From Glaciecola sp964195425 (lineage in GTDB: Bacteria > Pseudomonadota > Gammaproteobacteria > Enterobacterales > Alteromonadaceae), in contig CAXMOM010000017.1 of the NCBI GenBank assembly GCA_964195425.1, positions 112,267 to 176,266 of the forward strand: a DNA stretch of 64,000 bases, given 5' to 3'. The notes beneath the pieces are model-generated. The model had not been told where the DNA came from, ran no database searches, and saw nothing but the letters and a program-made list of their open reading frames with translations. The position numbers and the translations under genes are program-made. Positions 10,601 through 18,570 of the stretch are shown piece by piece. How positions within the stretch are numbered: position 1 is the first letter of the stretch; every line of letters begins with the position of its first letter.

Positions 10601-12133
10601 GAAGATTTAGCTCAGCTCATTTTCGATTTAAAACAAATTAATCCAAGTGCGTTAATTTCGGTTAAATTAGTGTCTGAACCGGGCGTAGGCACTATTGCCA
10701 CTGGGGTTGCTAAAGCCTATGCTGACTTAATCACTATTTCAGGTTACGACGGTGGCACCGGAGCAAGTCCGCTATCCTCGGTGAAGTATGCCGGCAGTCC
10801 CTTTGAATTAGGACTTGCTGAAACACAACAGGCGCTTGTGGAAAACGGTTTACGTCATAAAGTCCGTGTACAAACCGACGGCGGTCTAAAAACAGGTCTA
10901 GATGTAGTGAAAGCAGGTATGTTAGGCGCTGAAAGTTTCGGCTTTGGCACTGGCCCTATGGTTGCTCTTGGTTGTAAATACTTGCGTATATGCCATCTTA
11001 ATAACTGTGCAACAGGCGTAGCAACTCAAGACCGTAAATTGCGCGAAAACTATTTTATTGGTATGCCTGAAATGGTCATGAACTACTTTAAATATGTTGC
11101 TCAAGAAGTTCGTGAAATTATGGCCAGCATTGGCATACAACAATTCCAAGACTTAGTCGGGCGAACAGATTTACTTGAGTTACTCGAAGGCCAAACTGCA
11201 AAACAAAACAAGCTTGATTTATCACCTTTGCTTGAAAAGCCATTAGCGGGCTTTCATACACAGTTGTTCTGCTCTGAGGTAACTAATGAACCTATCGATA
11301 AAGGCGAACTTAACCAGCGCATGGTGACAGATTGTGAAGGTGCAGTGGTGGCTAAAAAACCAAAATCCTTAGCCTATAATGTACGCAATACCGATCGCTC
11401 TGTAGGTGCTTCTCTAAGTGGCCTGATAGCACAGCGATATGGCAACCATGGCATGGATGATTCGCCAATAAAAATCACGCTAACTGGCACCGTAGGACAA
11501 AGCTTTGGTGTATGGAATGCAGGTGGCCTAGAAATGACCTTGATTGGCGATGCTAACGACTATGTCGGAAAAGGTATGGCTGGTGGTCGTTTGGTAATTA
11601 GGCCCCAGAACAATGTGACGTTTGATACCCACGCCAGCGCTATCATGGGCAACACCTGCTTATATGGTGCTACGGGTGGCAAGTTGTATGCTGCCGGACG
11701 TGCCGGTGAACGTTTCGCAGTCAGAAACTCAGGTGCCATTGCGGTTATTGAAGGCGCAGGCGACAACGCTTGCGAATATATGACGGGTGGCATTGTTGCC
11801 ATACTAGGCAGCGTAGGCGTTAACTTTGGCGCCGGTATGACCGGCGGATTCGCTTATTTATATGATGAATTTGGCGATATTGAAAGTCGAATCAATCATG
11901 ATTTAGTCGAAGTATTGTCTATTGGAGACAAAGTGATATTGTCTGAACACTTACGAGGATTGATTAACTCTCATTACGAATCTACCGGTAGTGTACATTC
12001 ATTTAATTTACTAACTAACTTTGCAGATGAATTAGCGAATTTCCAATTAGTAAAACCCAAAACCAGTGACGTAAAGAATTTATTAGGTCATATAAGCCGC
12101 TCAACCGCCGAACTGCGCGTGCAGGCTCAATAA
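7670..12133 (+). CDS. gltB: Glutamate synthase [NADPH] large (alpha) subunit
   Basis: A 1487-residue class II amidotransferase that makes glutamate from glutamine and 2-oxoglutarate together with GltD. The short propeptide ends before Cys13 in DNCGFGLIAH, the N-terminal nucleophile after cleavage. The order is glutaminase domain (13 to about 420), central domain, FMN-binding synthase domain (about 800-1200) and C-terminal beta-helix with repeated glycine-rich turns. The 3Fe-4S ligands are Cys1102, Cys1108 and Cys1113 in CKYLRICHLNNCATG. A strong GAAGGGG Shine-Dalgarno precedes the ATG. It forms an operon with gltD 31 bp downstream. Length and motifs are complete. Confidence 0.97.
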   Translation: MGLYHSSDSKDNCGFGLIAHTQGDSSHSLVATAIEGLDRMQHRGGVASDGKTGDGCGLLLQKPDSFFKKMAVDNGWSLNKNYAVGMIFLSQDPIKAQASRKVLSEELEKEMLSVLGWREVPVDNSVLGDLAKTGVPQIEQVFVNAPSGWLAPDLERRLYMARRRVEKRITDDEDFYVACLSTFVTIYKGLVMPKDLPKFYLDLANTELTSSICVFHQRFSTNTLPKWPLAQPFRYLAHNGEINTIKGNRDWAIARTSKFATPLIPDLMQAAPFVNLEGSDSSSLDNMLELFLAGGMDLFRAMRLLVPPAYQNNKTMDPDLRAFYEFNSMHMEPWDGPAGIVLTNGRHVACNLDRNGLRPARYVITKNGFITLASEIGIWDYKEQDVIEKGRVGPGEMLAVDTHTGKIWRSTEIDDELKSQHPYAEWLESYISKLEPIENCDASLIGKRVYDDHEMATRHKLFNYSYEEINQVIKVLAKDGQEATGSMGDDTPMAVMSSKHRTLYDYFRQQFAQVTNPPIDSLRENHVMSLATCIGREQNVFNETSGYAHRVLFDSPVLVYTDLKQLRNFDNEYYYNERININYKPEEGLENAIRRLCGEVVDAVKNRNAAFVILSDRKIAKDTLPIPAAMAVGAVQRRLIHDQLRCDANIVVETGSARDPHHFAVLIGLGATAVYPYLAYETIEQMVEKNDLDMEPLDAIKNYRKGINKGLFKIMSKMGISTIASYRSSKLFEAVGINRAVVDLCFAGVPSRIQGAGFEDFEQDLLNVSKIAWLARKTMSHGGLLKYVHGGEYHAYNPDVVSSLQTAVVSGKYDDYKVFSSLVNNRNPSHLRDLMGIRAGKAIDINDVEPAEHLFPRFDTAAMSMGSLSPEAHEALAIAMNRLGGQSNSGEGGEDPKRFNTEKNSKIKQVASGRFGVTPHYLMNANVIQIKVAQGAKPGEGGQLPGDKVNKYIAELRYSVPGVTLISPPPHHDIYSIEDLAQLIFDLKQINPSALISVKLVSEPGVGTIATGVAKAYADLITISGYDGGTGASPLSSVKYAGSPFELGLAETQQALVENGLRHKVRVQTDGGLKTGLDVVKAGMLGAESFGFGTGPMVALGCKYLRICHLNNCATGVATQDRKLRENYFIGMPEMVMNYFKYVAQEVREIMASIGIQQFQDLVGRTDLLELLEGQTAKQNKLDLSPLLEKPLAGFHTQLFCSEVTNEPIDKGELNQRMVTDCEGAVVAKKPKSLAYNVRNTDRSVGASLSGLIAQRYGNHGMDDSPIKITLTGTVGQSFGVWNAGGLEMTLIGDANDYVGKGMAGGRLVIRPQNNVTFDTHASAIMGNTCLYGATGGKLYAAGRAGERFAVRNSGAIAVIEGAGDNACEYMTGGIVAILGSVGVNFGAGMTGGFAYLYDEFGDIESRINHDLVEVLSIGDKVILSEHLRGLINSHYESTGSVHSFNLLTNFADELANFQLVKPKTSDVKNLLGHISRSTAELRVQAQ

Positions 12134-12164
12134 GATGTTTAATAAATTAGGAGAGCAATAGTAT

Positions 12165-13580
12165 ATGGCTAAGAATGTTTATCAATTTGTTGACGTTGAA
12201 CGTATTGATCCGCCGAAGAAACCTATTGTTATGCGTAAAGAAGAATTTGGTGAAATTTATCAACCAATGACTTCTACGCAAGTAGCCGGCCAAGCCGACC
12301 GCTGCTTAGATTGCGGTAATCCTTATTGTGAATGGAAATGCCCAGTGCATAACTATATTCCGCAATGGTTGGATTTAGCAAACGAAGGTAAGATAATAGA
12401 GGCCGCTGAGCTTTCTCATAAAACGAATAGTTTACCGGAAGTATGCGGGCGTGTTTGTCCACAAGACCGCTTATGTGAGGGTGCGTGCACCTTAAATGAC
12501 GATTTTGGTGCAGTAACTATTGGCAGTATCGAAAAATATATTACCGACACTGCATTTAAAATGGGCTGGCGCCCTGATATGTCACAGGTAAAATGGACCG
12601 ACAAAAAGGTCGCTATTATTGGAGCGGGCCCGGCTGGATTAGCCTGTGCCGATGTATTAATACGTAACGGCGTTAGACCCGTTGTATTTGATAAGAACGA
12701 AGAAATAGGCGGTTTACTTACTTTTGGGATTCCTTCTTTTAAATTGGAAAAAGAAGTTATTACGCTTCGCCGACAAATATTTACCGATATGGGTATTGAA
12801 TTTAGACTCAATATTGATATAGGTAAAGACATCGCCTTTCAAAGCTTAATAGATGAGTACGAATCTGTATTTTTGGGCATGGGCACATACAAAGCGATGC
12901 AAGGTGGCTTTGCTCATGAAGATGCACCAGGTGTGCATAAAGCACTGCCCTTCTTAGTAGCCACTGCGAATCGTGTTATGGGCTTAGAGAAATCACCCGC
13001 TGACTATATTGATATGCAGGGCAAAAAAGTAGTCGTGCTTGGCGGTGGTGATACTACAATGGATTGTGTGAGAACATCTATTCGACAAACAGCTACATCG
13101 GTGACCTGTGCTTATCGTCGCGATGAACAAAGTATGCCCGGTTCGCGCCGAGAAGTCGTAAATGCGCGCGAAGAAGGTGTTAATTTTGAATTCAACATTC
13201 AGCCTATTGATATTGCCGTTGATGAAGCAGGCAAAACGATTGGCGTAAGAATGGTGCGTACTGAAATGGGTGCTCCTGATGCCGCCGGTAGACGCAGTCC
13301 CGTGGAAATCGCCGGTTCACAATTTGTAATGGAAGCAGACGCAGTCATTATTGCATTTGGTTTCCAACCCAGTCCTGCACCTTGGTTTGGTGAATTTGGC
13401 ATTATGTTAGACGAGAAAGGACGTGTACGAGCTCCTTCTCAAGGGCACTATCCTTTCCAAACCAGTAATCCTAAAATATTTTCTGGTGGTGACATGGTCA
13501 GAGGATCTGACCTTGTAGTGACGGCAATTGACGAAGGACGCCGCGCTGCAGAAGGTATCTTAGATTATTTAGATGTATAA
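12165..13580 (+). CDS. gltD: Glutamate synthase small (beta) subunit
   Basis: A 471-residue FAD/NAD(P)-dependent oxidoreductase that passes electrons from NADPH through FAD and Fe-S centres to GltB. The N-terminal Fe-S cysteines are in CLDCGNPYCEWKCPVHN and VCGRVCPQDRLCEGAC. The FAD-binding motif GAGPAGLAC is near residue 152, and the NADPH-binding motif GGGDTTMDC near residue 300. An AGGAGAG Shine-Dalgarno lies upstream. It is the last gene of the gltBD operon, ahead of a clear terminator. Confidence 0.96.
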   Translation: MAKNVYQFVDVERIDPPKKPIVMRKEEFGEIYQPMTSTQVAGQADRCLDCGNPYCEWKCPVHNYIPQWLDLANEGKIIEAAELSHKTNSLPEVCGRVCPQDRLCEGACTLNDDFGAVTIGSIEKYITDTAFKMGWRPDMSQVKWTDKKVAIIGAGPAGLACADVLIRNGVRPVVFDKNEEIGGLLTFGIPSFKLEKEVITLRRQIFTDMGIEFRLNIDIGKDIAFQSLIDEYESVFLGMGTYKAMQGGFAHEDAPGVHKALPFLVATANRVMGLEKSPADYIDMQGKKVVVLGGGDTTMDCVRTSIRQTATSVTCAYRRDEQSMPGSRREVVNAREEGVNFEFNIQPIDIAVDEAGKTIGVRMVRTEMGAPDAAGRRSPVEIAGSQFVMEADAVIIAFGFQPSPAPWFGEFGIMLDEKGRVRAPSQGHYPFQTSNPKIFSGGDMVRGSDLVVTAIDEGRRAAEGILDYLDV

Positions 13581-13624
13581 TTTATCATTGCTATTAGTCT
13601 AAACTAACAAGCTAGACCATTCTC

Positions 13625-13650
13625 AGCCCACATAACGTGGGCTTTTCTTT
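13625..13650 (+). terminator. Rho-independent terminator after gltD
   Basis: A perfect 7-bp stem AGCCCAC / GTGGGCT (13625-13631 and 13637-13643) with a 5-nt ATAAC loop, followed by a T-rich run to 13650. It sits 45 bp after the gltD stop and would end the gltBD transcript. Confidence 0.85.
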
Positions 13651-13898
13651 ATCCTCACATTTTGGTTTTATGAGAATAAACCCTTATCAAAGTAGGTATT
13701 ATATCTAATACCCTATTGATGTATTACACACTTAAAAACCTCCTCATCAGCTTGCAAGCAAAACCAGTAAAAACTATTCTTCATTTTTGTTAACGAGGGC
13801 TTAATAATTGCCGATATCATAATGGGCAGCCACGTTATCTTGATTTATACGTATTTAAGGTGAGTTGTTAATTATCTTTAAATACACTGGAGACAAGT
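13651..13898. promoter_or_regulatory. Leader region of the repeat-protein gene with an inverted repeat
   Basis: This A+T-rich stretch between the gltD terminator and the repeat-protein gene contains a perfect inverted repeat, GGTATTA (13695-13701), TATC, TAATACC (13706-13712). It lies nearly 190 bp before the ATG and could be an operator. A GGAG Shine-Dalgarno lies at about 13889-13892, just before the ATG at 13899. No other gene is seen here. The operator role is inference. Confidence 0.35.
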
Positions 13899-15227
13899 AT
13901 GTATTCTTTATCAACTTCTAAAAAGATGTTTGCCACCGCCGCGCTTATAGCGTCAGTTTCAGTTACCGCAGCTACAGTAGACAGCGTAGTGGATCCGGAG
14001 GCTGCGCCTACGTCAGAACAGACTGAGCCACTAACAGCTGCATCTACTATAGACCCTACTTCTGGACTAGTAGGTGTATTTTCAGCAGGACAAATCGCCG
14101 ATCTAAGAGCAGAGAATGCCTTCGAGCCTACTGCTGAACTAGTAGAAGATACTTCTACCGAGCCAACGGCTGAATTCGTAGCTGAGACCACCATAGAATC
14201 AACTGTTGTACTAGTAAAAGAGACTGCCATCGAGCCTGCTGCTGAACTAATCGCACAGACTAATATAGAACCTGTTGCTGAACTAGTAGGAGAGAATACT
14301 ATTGAGCAAACCGCTGCGCCAATTGCTGCATCCTCAACAGTGCCTGCTGCTGAACTAGCTGCAGAAACAGCCATCGAGCCAACTGCCGAACTAGCTGAAG
14401 AGCCTGCTGCTGAACTAGCAGTAGAGAATACTATTGAGTATACCGCTACGCCAATTACTTCATCCTCAACAGTCCCTACTACTAAACTAGATGCAGAAAC
14501 CGCCATCGAGCCTACTACTGAACTAGCTGCAGAAACCGCCATCGAGCCTACTGCTGAACTAGCTGCAGAAACCGCCATCGAGCCTACTGCTGAACTAGCT
14601 GCAGAGACCGCCATCGAGCCTACTGCTGAACTAGCTGCAGAAACCGCCATAGAGCCTACTGCTGAATTAGCTGCAGAAACTTCAATAGAGCCTACTGCTG
14701 AACTAGCTGCAGAAACCGCCATAGAGCCTGCGGCTGAACTAGTTGCTGAGAGTACTATCGAGCCAACTGCCGAACTAGTAGTAGAGAATACTATTGAGCA
14801 TACCGAAACCTTAATAGCTGAACCAATCATAGAGCATACCGCTGCGCCAGTTGCTGCATCCTCAACCGTGCCTTTAATCGTCACAATGTCAGAATCCCTT
14901 GCCGCCGATACACAATCTTGTCCGGAACAGTTTTACCAAATTAAATTGCCAAACAACGGCAAACTTTGTCAGGTCTTTGCCGCCGAATTGCCTGCTTCTA
15001 TGATTTTCTTTGTACCGCAGTCACCTACCGAAGTTATCGCGTTTTACCAACAAGACAGCGCTACATTCACTACTAGAAAACAAGTTAAAGACCGTTTCCT
15101 TATGCAAACCACCGACAAAAATACAACTCTCATCATTTCAAGCGATGGACAGGGTACACAAGTAGACATTTTAGTGAAAACAGATAATTCTTATTTGATA
15201 TCAGGAACTTACCTAAATACCGATTAA
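13899..15227 (+). CDS. Secreted low-complexity repeat protein with a C-terminal globular domain
   Basis: A 442-residue protein I do not recognise. It has an N-terminal signal peptide (two lysines, hydrophobic stretch about residues 11-22, likely cleavage after residue 25). Residues about 70-325 are acidic, proline-punctuated repeats of the 12-residue type ELAAETAIEPTA, with looser variants outside a near-perfect core (about residues 196-291). A second, longer motif (VENTIE..TA.PI..SSTVP) recurs about three times, so the repeats are nested. Residues about 335-442 form a non-repetitive domain with two cysteines (341 and 357) that could pair in the periplasm. The repeats look like a stalk or spacer. 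The function is unknown; surface or periplasmic location is inferred from the signal peptide. Confidence 0.75.
   Translation: MYSLSTSKKMFATAALIASVSVTAATVDSVVDPEAAPTSEQTEPLTAASTIDPTSGLVGVFSAGQIADLRAENAFEPTAELVEDTSTEPTAEFVAETTIESTVVLVKETAIEPAAELIAQTNIEPVAELVGENTIEQTAAPIAASSTVPAAELAAETAIEPTAELAEEPAAELAVENTIEYTATPITSSSTVPTTKLDAETAIEPTTELAAETAIEPTAELAAETAIEPTAELAAETAIEPTAELAAETAIEPTAELAAETSIEPTAELAAETAIEPAAELVAESTIEPTAELVVENTIEHTETLIAEPIIEHTAAPVAASSTVPLIVTMSESLAADTQSCPEQFYQIKLPNNGKLCQVFAAELPASMIFFVPQSPTEVIAFYQQDSATFTTRKQVKDRFLMQTTDKNTTLIISSDGQGTQVDILVKTDNSYLISGTYLNTD
14484..14771 (+). repeat. 36-bp in-frame minisatellite (8 units)
   Basis: Eight head-to-tail 36-bp units starting at 14484, 14520, 14556, 14592, 14628, 14664, 14700 and 14736. 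The two units at 14520 and 14556 are identical; the others differ by a few bases, and the last is the most diverged. Each encodes a 12-residue unit. Because 36 is a multiple of 3, unit gain or loss keeps the reading frame. Degenerate relatives extend back to about 14110 and forward to about 14870. Confidence 0.95.
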
Positions 15228-15251
15228 TAATAGTTAACATTTAAAAACGAT

Positions 15252-15267
15252 TGGCACAGGCTTTGCT
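15252..15267 (+). promoter_or_regulatory. Sigma-54 (-24/-12) promoter upstream of the DUF2726 gene
   Basis: TGGCACA, four bases, then TTGCT matches the RpoN consensus TGGCACG-N4-TTGCW at all but the seventh base. The GG (15253-15254) and GC (15265-15266) doublets have the obligatory 12-bp offset. The predicted start is near 15278, about 38 bp before the DUF2726 start codon. No enhancer site could be assigned. Supported by consensus match only. Confidence 0.6.
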
Positions 15268-15315
15268 AGTCTCTACCTAGAAATCATATAATGTATTTTT
15301 AGAAGTGGAGTAGTT

Positions 15316-15912
15316 ATGGAAATCGCAATCATATTGTTAGCTTTATTAATTTGTATCTCTGTAGTGGCGATTAAATTCAATAATGATCAAATAGAATTTC
15401 CTTTTTTAGTTAAGCGTCAATTGTTTACCGCCGCCGAGCGCCAATTTTTAGGCCTTATCGAAAACGCCGTTGCTGGCGAATTTAGAGTCATTAGTCGCGT
15501 GCGTCTATCTGACCTTCTTAGCCTACGAAAAGACACTAACCAGAAAATCGCTAAAAGCGCCATATTAAGAGCCGGCTCAAAACAAGTCGACTTTGTATTG
15601 TGCAACAAAAGCGACATGACCCCCGTAATGGCAATCGATTTAGTATATGGGAATGGTCAAAACGGCCACAATACCCAGCGTGACTTCTTTGTTAATGGCG
15701 CACTTGAAACAGCCTCTATACCCCATGTACGTATCAAAGCAAAAGGCGGCTATACCGTTCTTGATATAAGAGAGTGCATAGAAGCCAAATTAGTTTCACT
15801 GCGCAGACGCCAAGGCAAATTGCCTTTTGGTGCGCAAGAAAAGCCAAGCCTAGTTAAAGCACATAATCGTCCAACCAGACCTCTAAATCCTATTCGTAAT
15901 GTGGCAGCCTAG
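15316..15912 (+). CDS. Membrane-anchored DUF2726 domain protein
   Basis: A 198-residue protein with one N-terminal membrane helix (about residues 2-20) followed by a DUF2726 domain. The domain shows the pattern LFTAAERQFLGLIENAV, a V.R..L.DLL segment, and KQVDFVLCNK followed by a conserved DLVYGNGQ. DUF2726 is thought to be related to PD-(D/E)XK nuclease-like folds; no catalytic activity is demonstrated for most members. The C-terminus is basic. An AAGTGGAG Shine-Dalgarno precedes the ATG. A near-perfect sigma-54 promoter lies 49 bp or more upstream, so expression may depend on RpoN. The biological role is unknown. Confidence 0.7.
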   Translation: MEIAIILLALLICISVVAIKFNNDQIEFPFLVKRQLFTAAERQFLGLIENAVAGEFRVISRVRLSDLLSLRKDTNQKIAKSAILRAGSKQVDFVLCNKSDMTPVMAIDLVYGNGQNGHNTQRDFFVNGALETASIPHVRIKAKGGYTVLDIRECIEAKLVSLRRRQGKLPFGAQEKPSLVKAHNRPTRPLNPIRNVAA

Positions 15913-15971
15913 CGTTTAATCGCTTACAATAGTGACTTTTAAAAACTCTATATATTTGCTAAGGCTTTATT

Positions 15972-16667
15972 ATGAAAATTGTCATTATTGGCGCAATGGA
16001 ACAAGAGATCACTTTACTAAAAGCGCAAATCAGTAATTGTGAAGCTCAAAAGCTTGCTCATTTAACTATTTTTACAGGCACCATTGGCGAAAACTGGGTG
16101 TGTTTAGTGCAATGTGGGATTGGTAAGGTTGCATCAGCAGCTGCCACTGCATTGTTAATTCAGGCCTTTACACCCGATGCAGTCATTAATACAGGATCGG
16201 CCGGCGGATTTGACCCAGAACTTAATATTGGCGACGTAGTTATAGCAAGCCAATTATTACATCATGACGTAGATGTAACTCACTTTGGCTATGTCCTAGG
16301 TCAAGTCCCGCAAATGCCAGAGTTTTACGAAAGCGACACAAATCTAGTTTTGCTTGCACAAAACGCGATAGCTGATTTACCCGATATAAAGGTAAAAACA
16401 GGTCTTGTGTGCAGCGGCGATAGCTTCGTAGGAAGCGACGATGCAGCCAATAAAATTAAGGCTAACTTCCCCACCATGGCGGCAGTTGAGATGGAAGGTG
16501 CTGCTATTGGTCAAGTCTGCCACTTAATGAAAACGCCTTTTGTGGTTATTCGAAGCCTATCGGACATTGCAGGGAAAACCTCAACGGTTTCGTTTGAAAC
16601 ATATTTAGAAACCGCTGCAAAGAACTCAGCTAGATTAGTACTAGATATTGTCAATAAATGTCACTAA
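15972..16667 (+). CDS. mtnN: 5'-methylthioadenosine/S-adenosylhomocysteine nucleosidase
   Basis: A 231-residue member of the PNP/MTAN family that hydrolyses MTA and SAH to adenine plus thioribose compounds. It recycles methyl-cycle by-products and the autoinducer-2 precursor. The N-terminus MKIVIIGAMEQEITLLK, the central INTGSAGGF segment, the AAVEMEGAAIGQVCHL active-site stretch and VIRSLSDIAG are all characteristic. It is the first gene of a likely three-gene operon with a CbiB-like protein and a cobalamin-binding protein, an arrangement common in Alteromonadales. Confidence 0.95.
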   Translation: MKIVIIGAMEQEITLLKAQISNCEAQKLAHLTIFTGTIGENWVCLVQCGIGKVASAAATALLIQAFTPDAVINTGSAGGFDPELNIGDVVIASQLLHHDVDVTHFGYVLGQVPQMPEFYESDTNLVLLAQNAIADLPDIKVKTGLVCSGDSFVGSDDAANKIKANFPTMAAVEMEGAAIGQVCHLMKTPFVVIRSLSDIAGKTSTVSFETYLETAAKNSARLVLDIVNKCH

Positions 16668-16684
16668 TTGGGTAGCCGAAACTG

Positions 16685-17710
16685 TTGGATAGTCTTTTTG
16701 AAAACATAAGCTCATTCTCTATTTCAACAAACATGCAGCCCATTATTGCTGTGTGGCTTGCATTGGTAATTGAAAAGCTTGTTCCAGTTTCGGCCAGTAT
16801 AGAGCCTTTCACATTCTTCCGATTTGTTTGCCTGCAAATGGCAAACAAAGTTATTAAACAAGGATCCTCACACCAACAGCTTGTAATTTCAGGTTCACTT
16901 GCTTTGTTAGTGTTACTGTTTCCTACTTTAGTAATTGCTTACCTAATGCACAACTTTGCTAGCTATCAATGGCTGCTCGATGCTCTGTTGCTGTGGCTAC
17001 TCATTCAATATACACAAGATATAAACCTATTTAATAAGGGCGTAGAAGCGCTTAAAAAGAATAAAAAGCAGCTGTCAAAAGACCTTTTGCAACAAAAACT
17101 TCTGAGAAACACTCAAGCCATGTCTCCTTTGGGATTGACAAAAGCCAGCGTAGAATCTATTTTTTTACGCTATCACCATCAGCAGTTTACTACCATTGCT
17201 TGCTTTTTATTACTTGGACCAATAGCCGCGCTTGGATATAGGTTATGTTATGAAGCTCACCAAGTGTGGAATGTAAAATGTGAAGCGTTTACGGTATTTG
17301 GCCGTTTCGCAAATATGCTAACGCTACTATTTCAAATAGTCCCTAGTATTGTACTGAGTATTTCATTTATTATATTCAGCGCGCCTTATGCTCTATCCGA
17401 CTTTTTCAAAGAAAAACAGCTCTCAGCAATACTTAAACAGCTAATAGTTGGGCACAGCAATCAAAGCCTACTGCTATGCTCTCTTGCCCATGGACTGGGT
17501 ATTAATATAGGCGGACCGGTCATGTATGGCGAAACAAAATACCAAAGGCAAAGGTTCACGCCGTTATCAGTGGAACAGGAAAATATCAAGTCGAGCTCGA
17601 CACAACCAACTTTTGAAACAGTAAAAGTCTTGATTAGTTTAGTAAATCGTCATCTAATTATAAGCCTACTTCTCGTGACATGGATAATATTTTGGTTTTT
17701 CCCTGGTTAA
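16685..17710 (+). CDS. CobD/CbiB-family membrane protein
   Basis: A 341-residue polytopic membrane protein with at least five hydrophobic helices, including one near the C-terminus. It resembles the CobD/CbiB (adenosylcobinamide-phosphate synthase) family, with motifs such as SPLGLTKASVESIFLRYHHQ. The start is uncertain: the frame opens at a TTG at 16685, and the first ATG is at 16733 (residue 17). The TTG is 17 bp after mtnN. No other cobalamin biosynthesis genes are nearby, but a BtuF-like gene follows by 11 bp, so a role in corrinoid salvage is plausible. Related proteins also include AmpE-like members, so the enzymatic call is only moderate. Confidence 0.65.
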   Translation: MDSLFENISSFSISTNMQPIIAVWLALVIEKLVPVSASIEPFTFFRFVCLQMANKVIKQGSSHQQLVISGSLALLVLLFPTLVIAYLMHNFASYQWLLDALLLWLLIQYTQDINLFNKGVEALKKNKKQLSKDLLQQKLLRNTQAMSPLGLTKASVESIFLRYHHQQFTTIACFLLLGPIAALGYRLCYEAHQVWNVKCEAFTVFGRFANMLTLLFQIVPSIVLSISFIIFSAPYALSDFFKEKQLSAILKQLIVGHSNQSLLLCSLAHGLGINIGGPVMYGETKYQRQRFTPLSVEQENIKSSSTQPTFETVKVLISLVNRHLIISLLLVTWIIFWFFPG

Positions 17711-17721
17711 CTAAGCATCTA

Positions 17722-18570
17722 ATGCGCAAATTTTTGTCGATTGGTTTACTGTGTTGTATCGCGTTTGGTTTAGCGTTCAATTTAGCAAAGGCCAGCCAAG
17801 CTGACGCACAAACAACAAGTAAGCAATTACGTATTATCACGCTAAGCCCACACTTAACCGAAATCGTTTTTGCGCTTGGTAAAGGCGATCAATTGGTTGC
17901 AGTAAGCGACTACAGCGATTTTCCAGCTGCGGCATCTACACTTAAGTCGGTTGCCAGTTATGAGGGCGCTAATATTGCGGAGATTATTCGCTTACAACCC
18001 ACTCATGTACTGGTATGGCGAGGCGGAAATAAAGATGCCGATATCGAAAAATTAAAAGCCCTAAATATGTCAGTATATGAATCAAGCATAGATTCTTTTG
18101 ACAGCTTATTAGCAGACATAACGAGCATTGGCGAAGCTATCAACGCCAAATCCACCGCGCAAAAACTCGTAAATGACCTTACCGAATCCATAAACGTGAT
18201 GGCGGTTGATTATAAGGGCTTGTCTAAAACAGCAGTTTATTATTTAAGCACACAGCCGCTGGTAGGTTTGGGTAATGACAAGTGGTTAAACAGCTTGTTA
18301 AGCTTATGTGGGATCCGCAACATTTACGCTAACAGTCTAAGTGCATACCCCCAGTTACAAATGTCAGATATTATTCGCAAACAACCTGAAGTACTTATAG
18401 CGGGGATCAAAACTGACAAATATCACACAGAGCAATTTTGGTTGTCACATAAGCAAGTCTTAAAAAGTGATATCGCTAGCGCCAATCCAGACGCCCTGCA
18501 CAGATTCACACCCCGCGCCATTGTTGAGGTGACGCGGCTGTGTAAAGTTGTTCACCCAAAATTAGGCTAA
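17722..18570 (+). CDS. Periplasmic cobalamin-binding protein, BtuF-like
   Basis: A 282-residue protein with a signal peptide (MRKFLSIGLLCCIAFGLAF...). A class III periplasmic-binding fold follows, of the BtuF/FhuD type: RIITLSPHLTEIVFALG, VAVSDYSDFP, a metal/corrinoid-binding-family lobe, and LRIL-type spacing up to TRLCKVVHP. The ATG at 17722 is chosen because it puts the signal peptide at the N-terminus; the frame is open to 17680, inside the upstream gene. BtuF delivers cobalamin to the BtuCD permease, which is not in the window. It converges with tyrS and the two stop ends overlap by 9 bp. Confidence 0.78.
   Translation: MRKFLSIGLLCCIAFGLAFNLAKASQADAQTTSKQLRIITLSPHLTEIVFALGKGDQLVAVSDYSDFPAAASTLKSVASYEGANIAEIIRLQPTHVLVWRGGNKDADIEKLKALNMSVYESSIDSFDSLLADITSIGEAINAKSTAQKLVNDLTESINVMAVDYKGLSKTAVYYLSTQPLVGLGNDKWLNSLLSLCGIRNIYANSLSAYPQLQMSDIIRKQPEVLIAGIKTDKYHTEQFWLSHKQVLKSDIASANPDALHRFTPRAIVEVTRLCKVVHPKLG

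Noticed and set aside
13868..14884. A 338-codon minus-strand frame rich in Ala, Ser, Val and Met
   Set aside because: It is the antisense shadow of the 36-bp repeats, which are free of stops in this frame because every unit repeats the same codons. It has no signal or Shine-Dalgarno, while the plus strand has a signal peptide, a Shine-Dalgarno and a non-repetitive domain.
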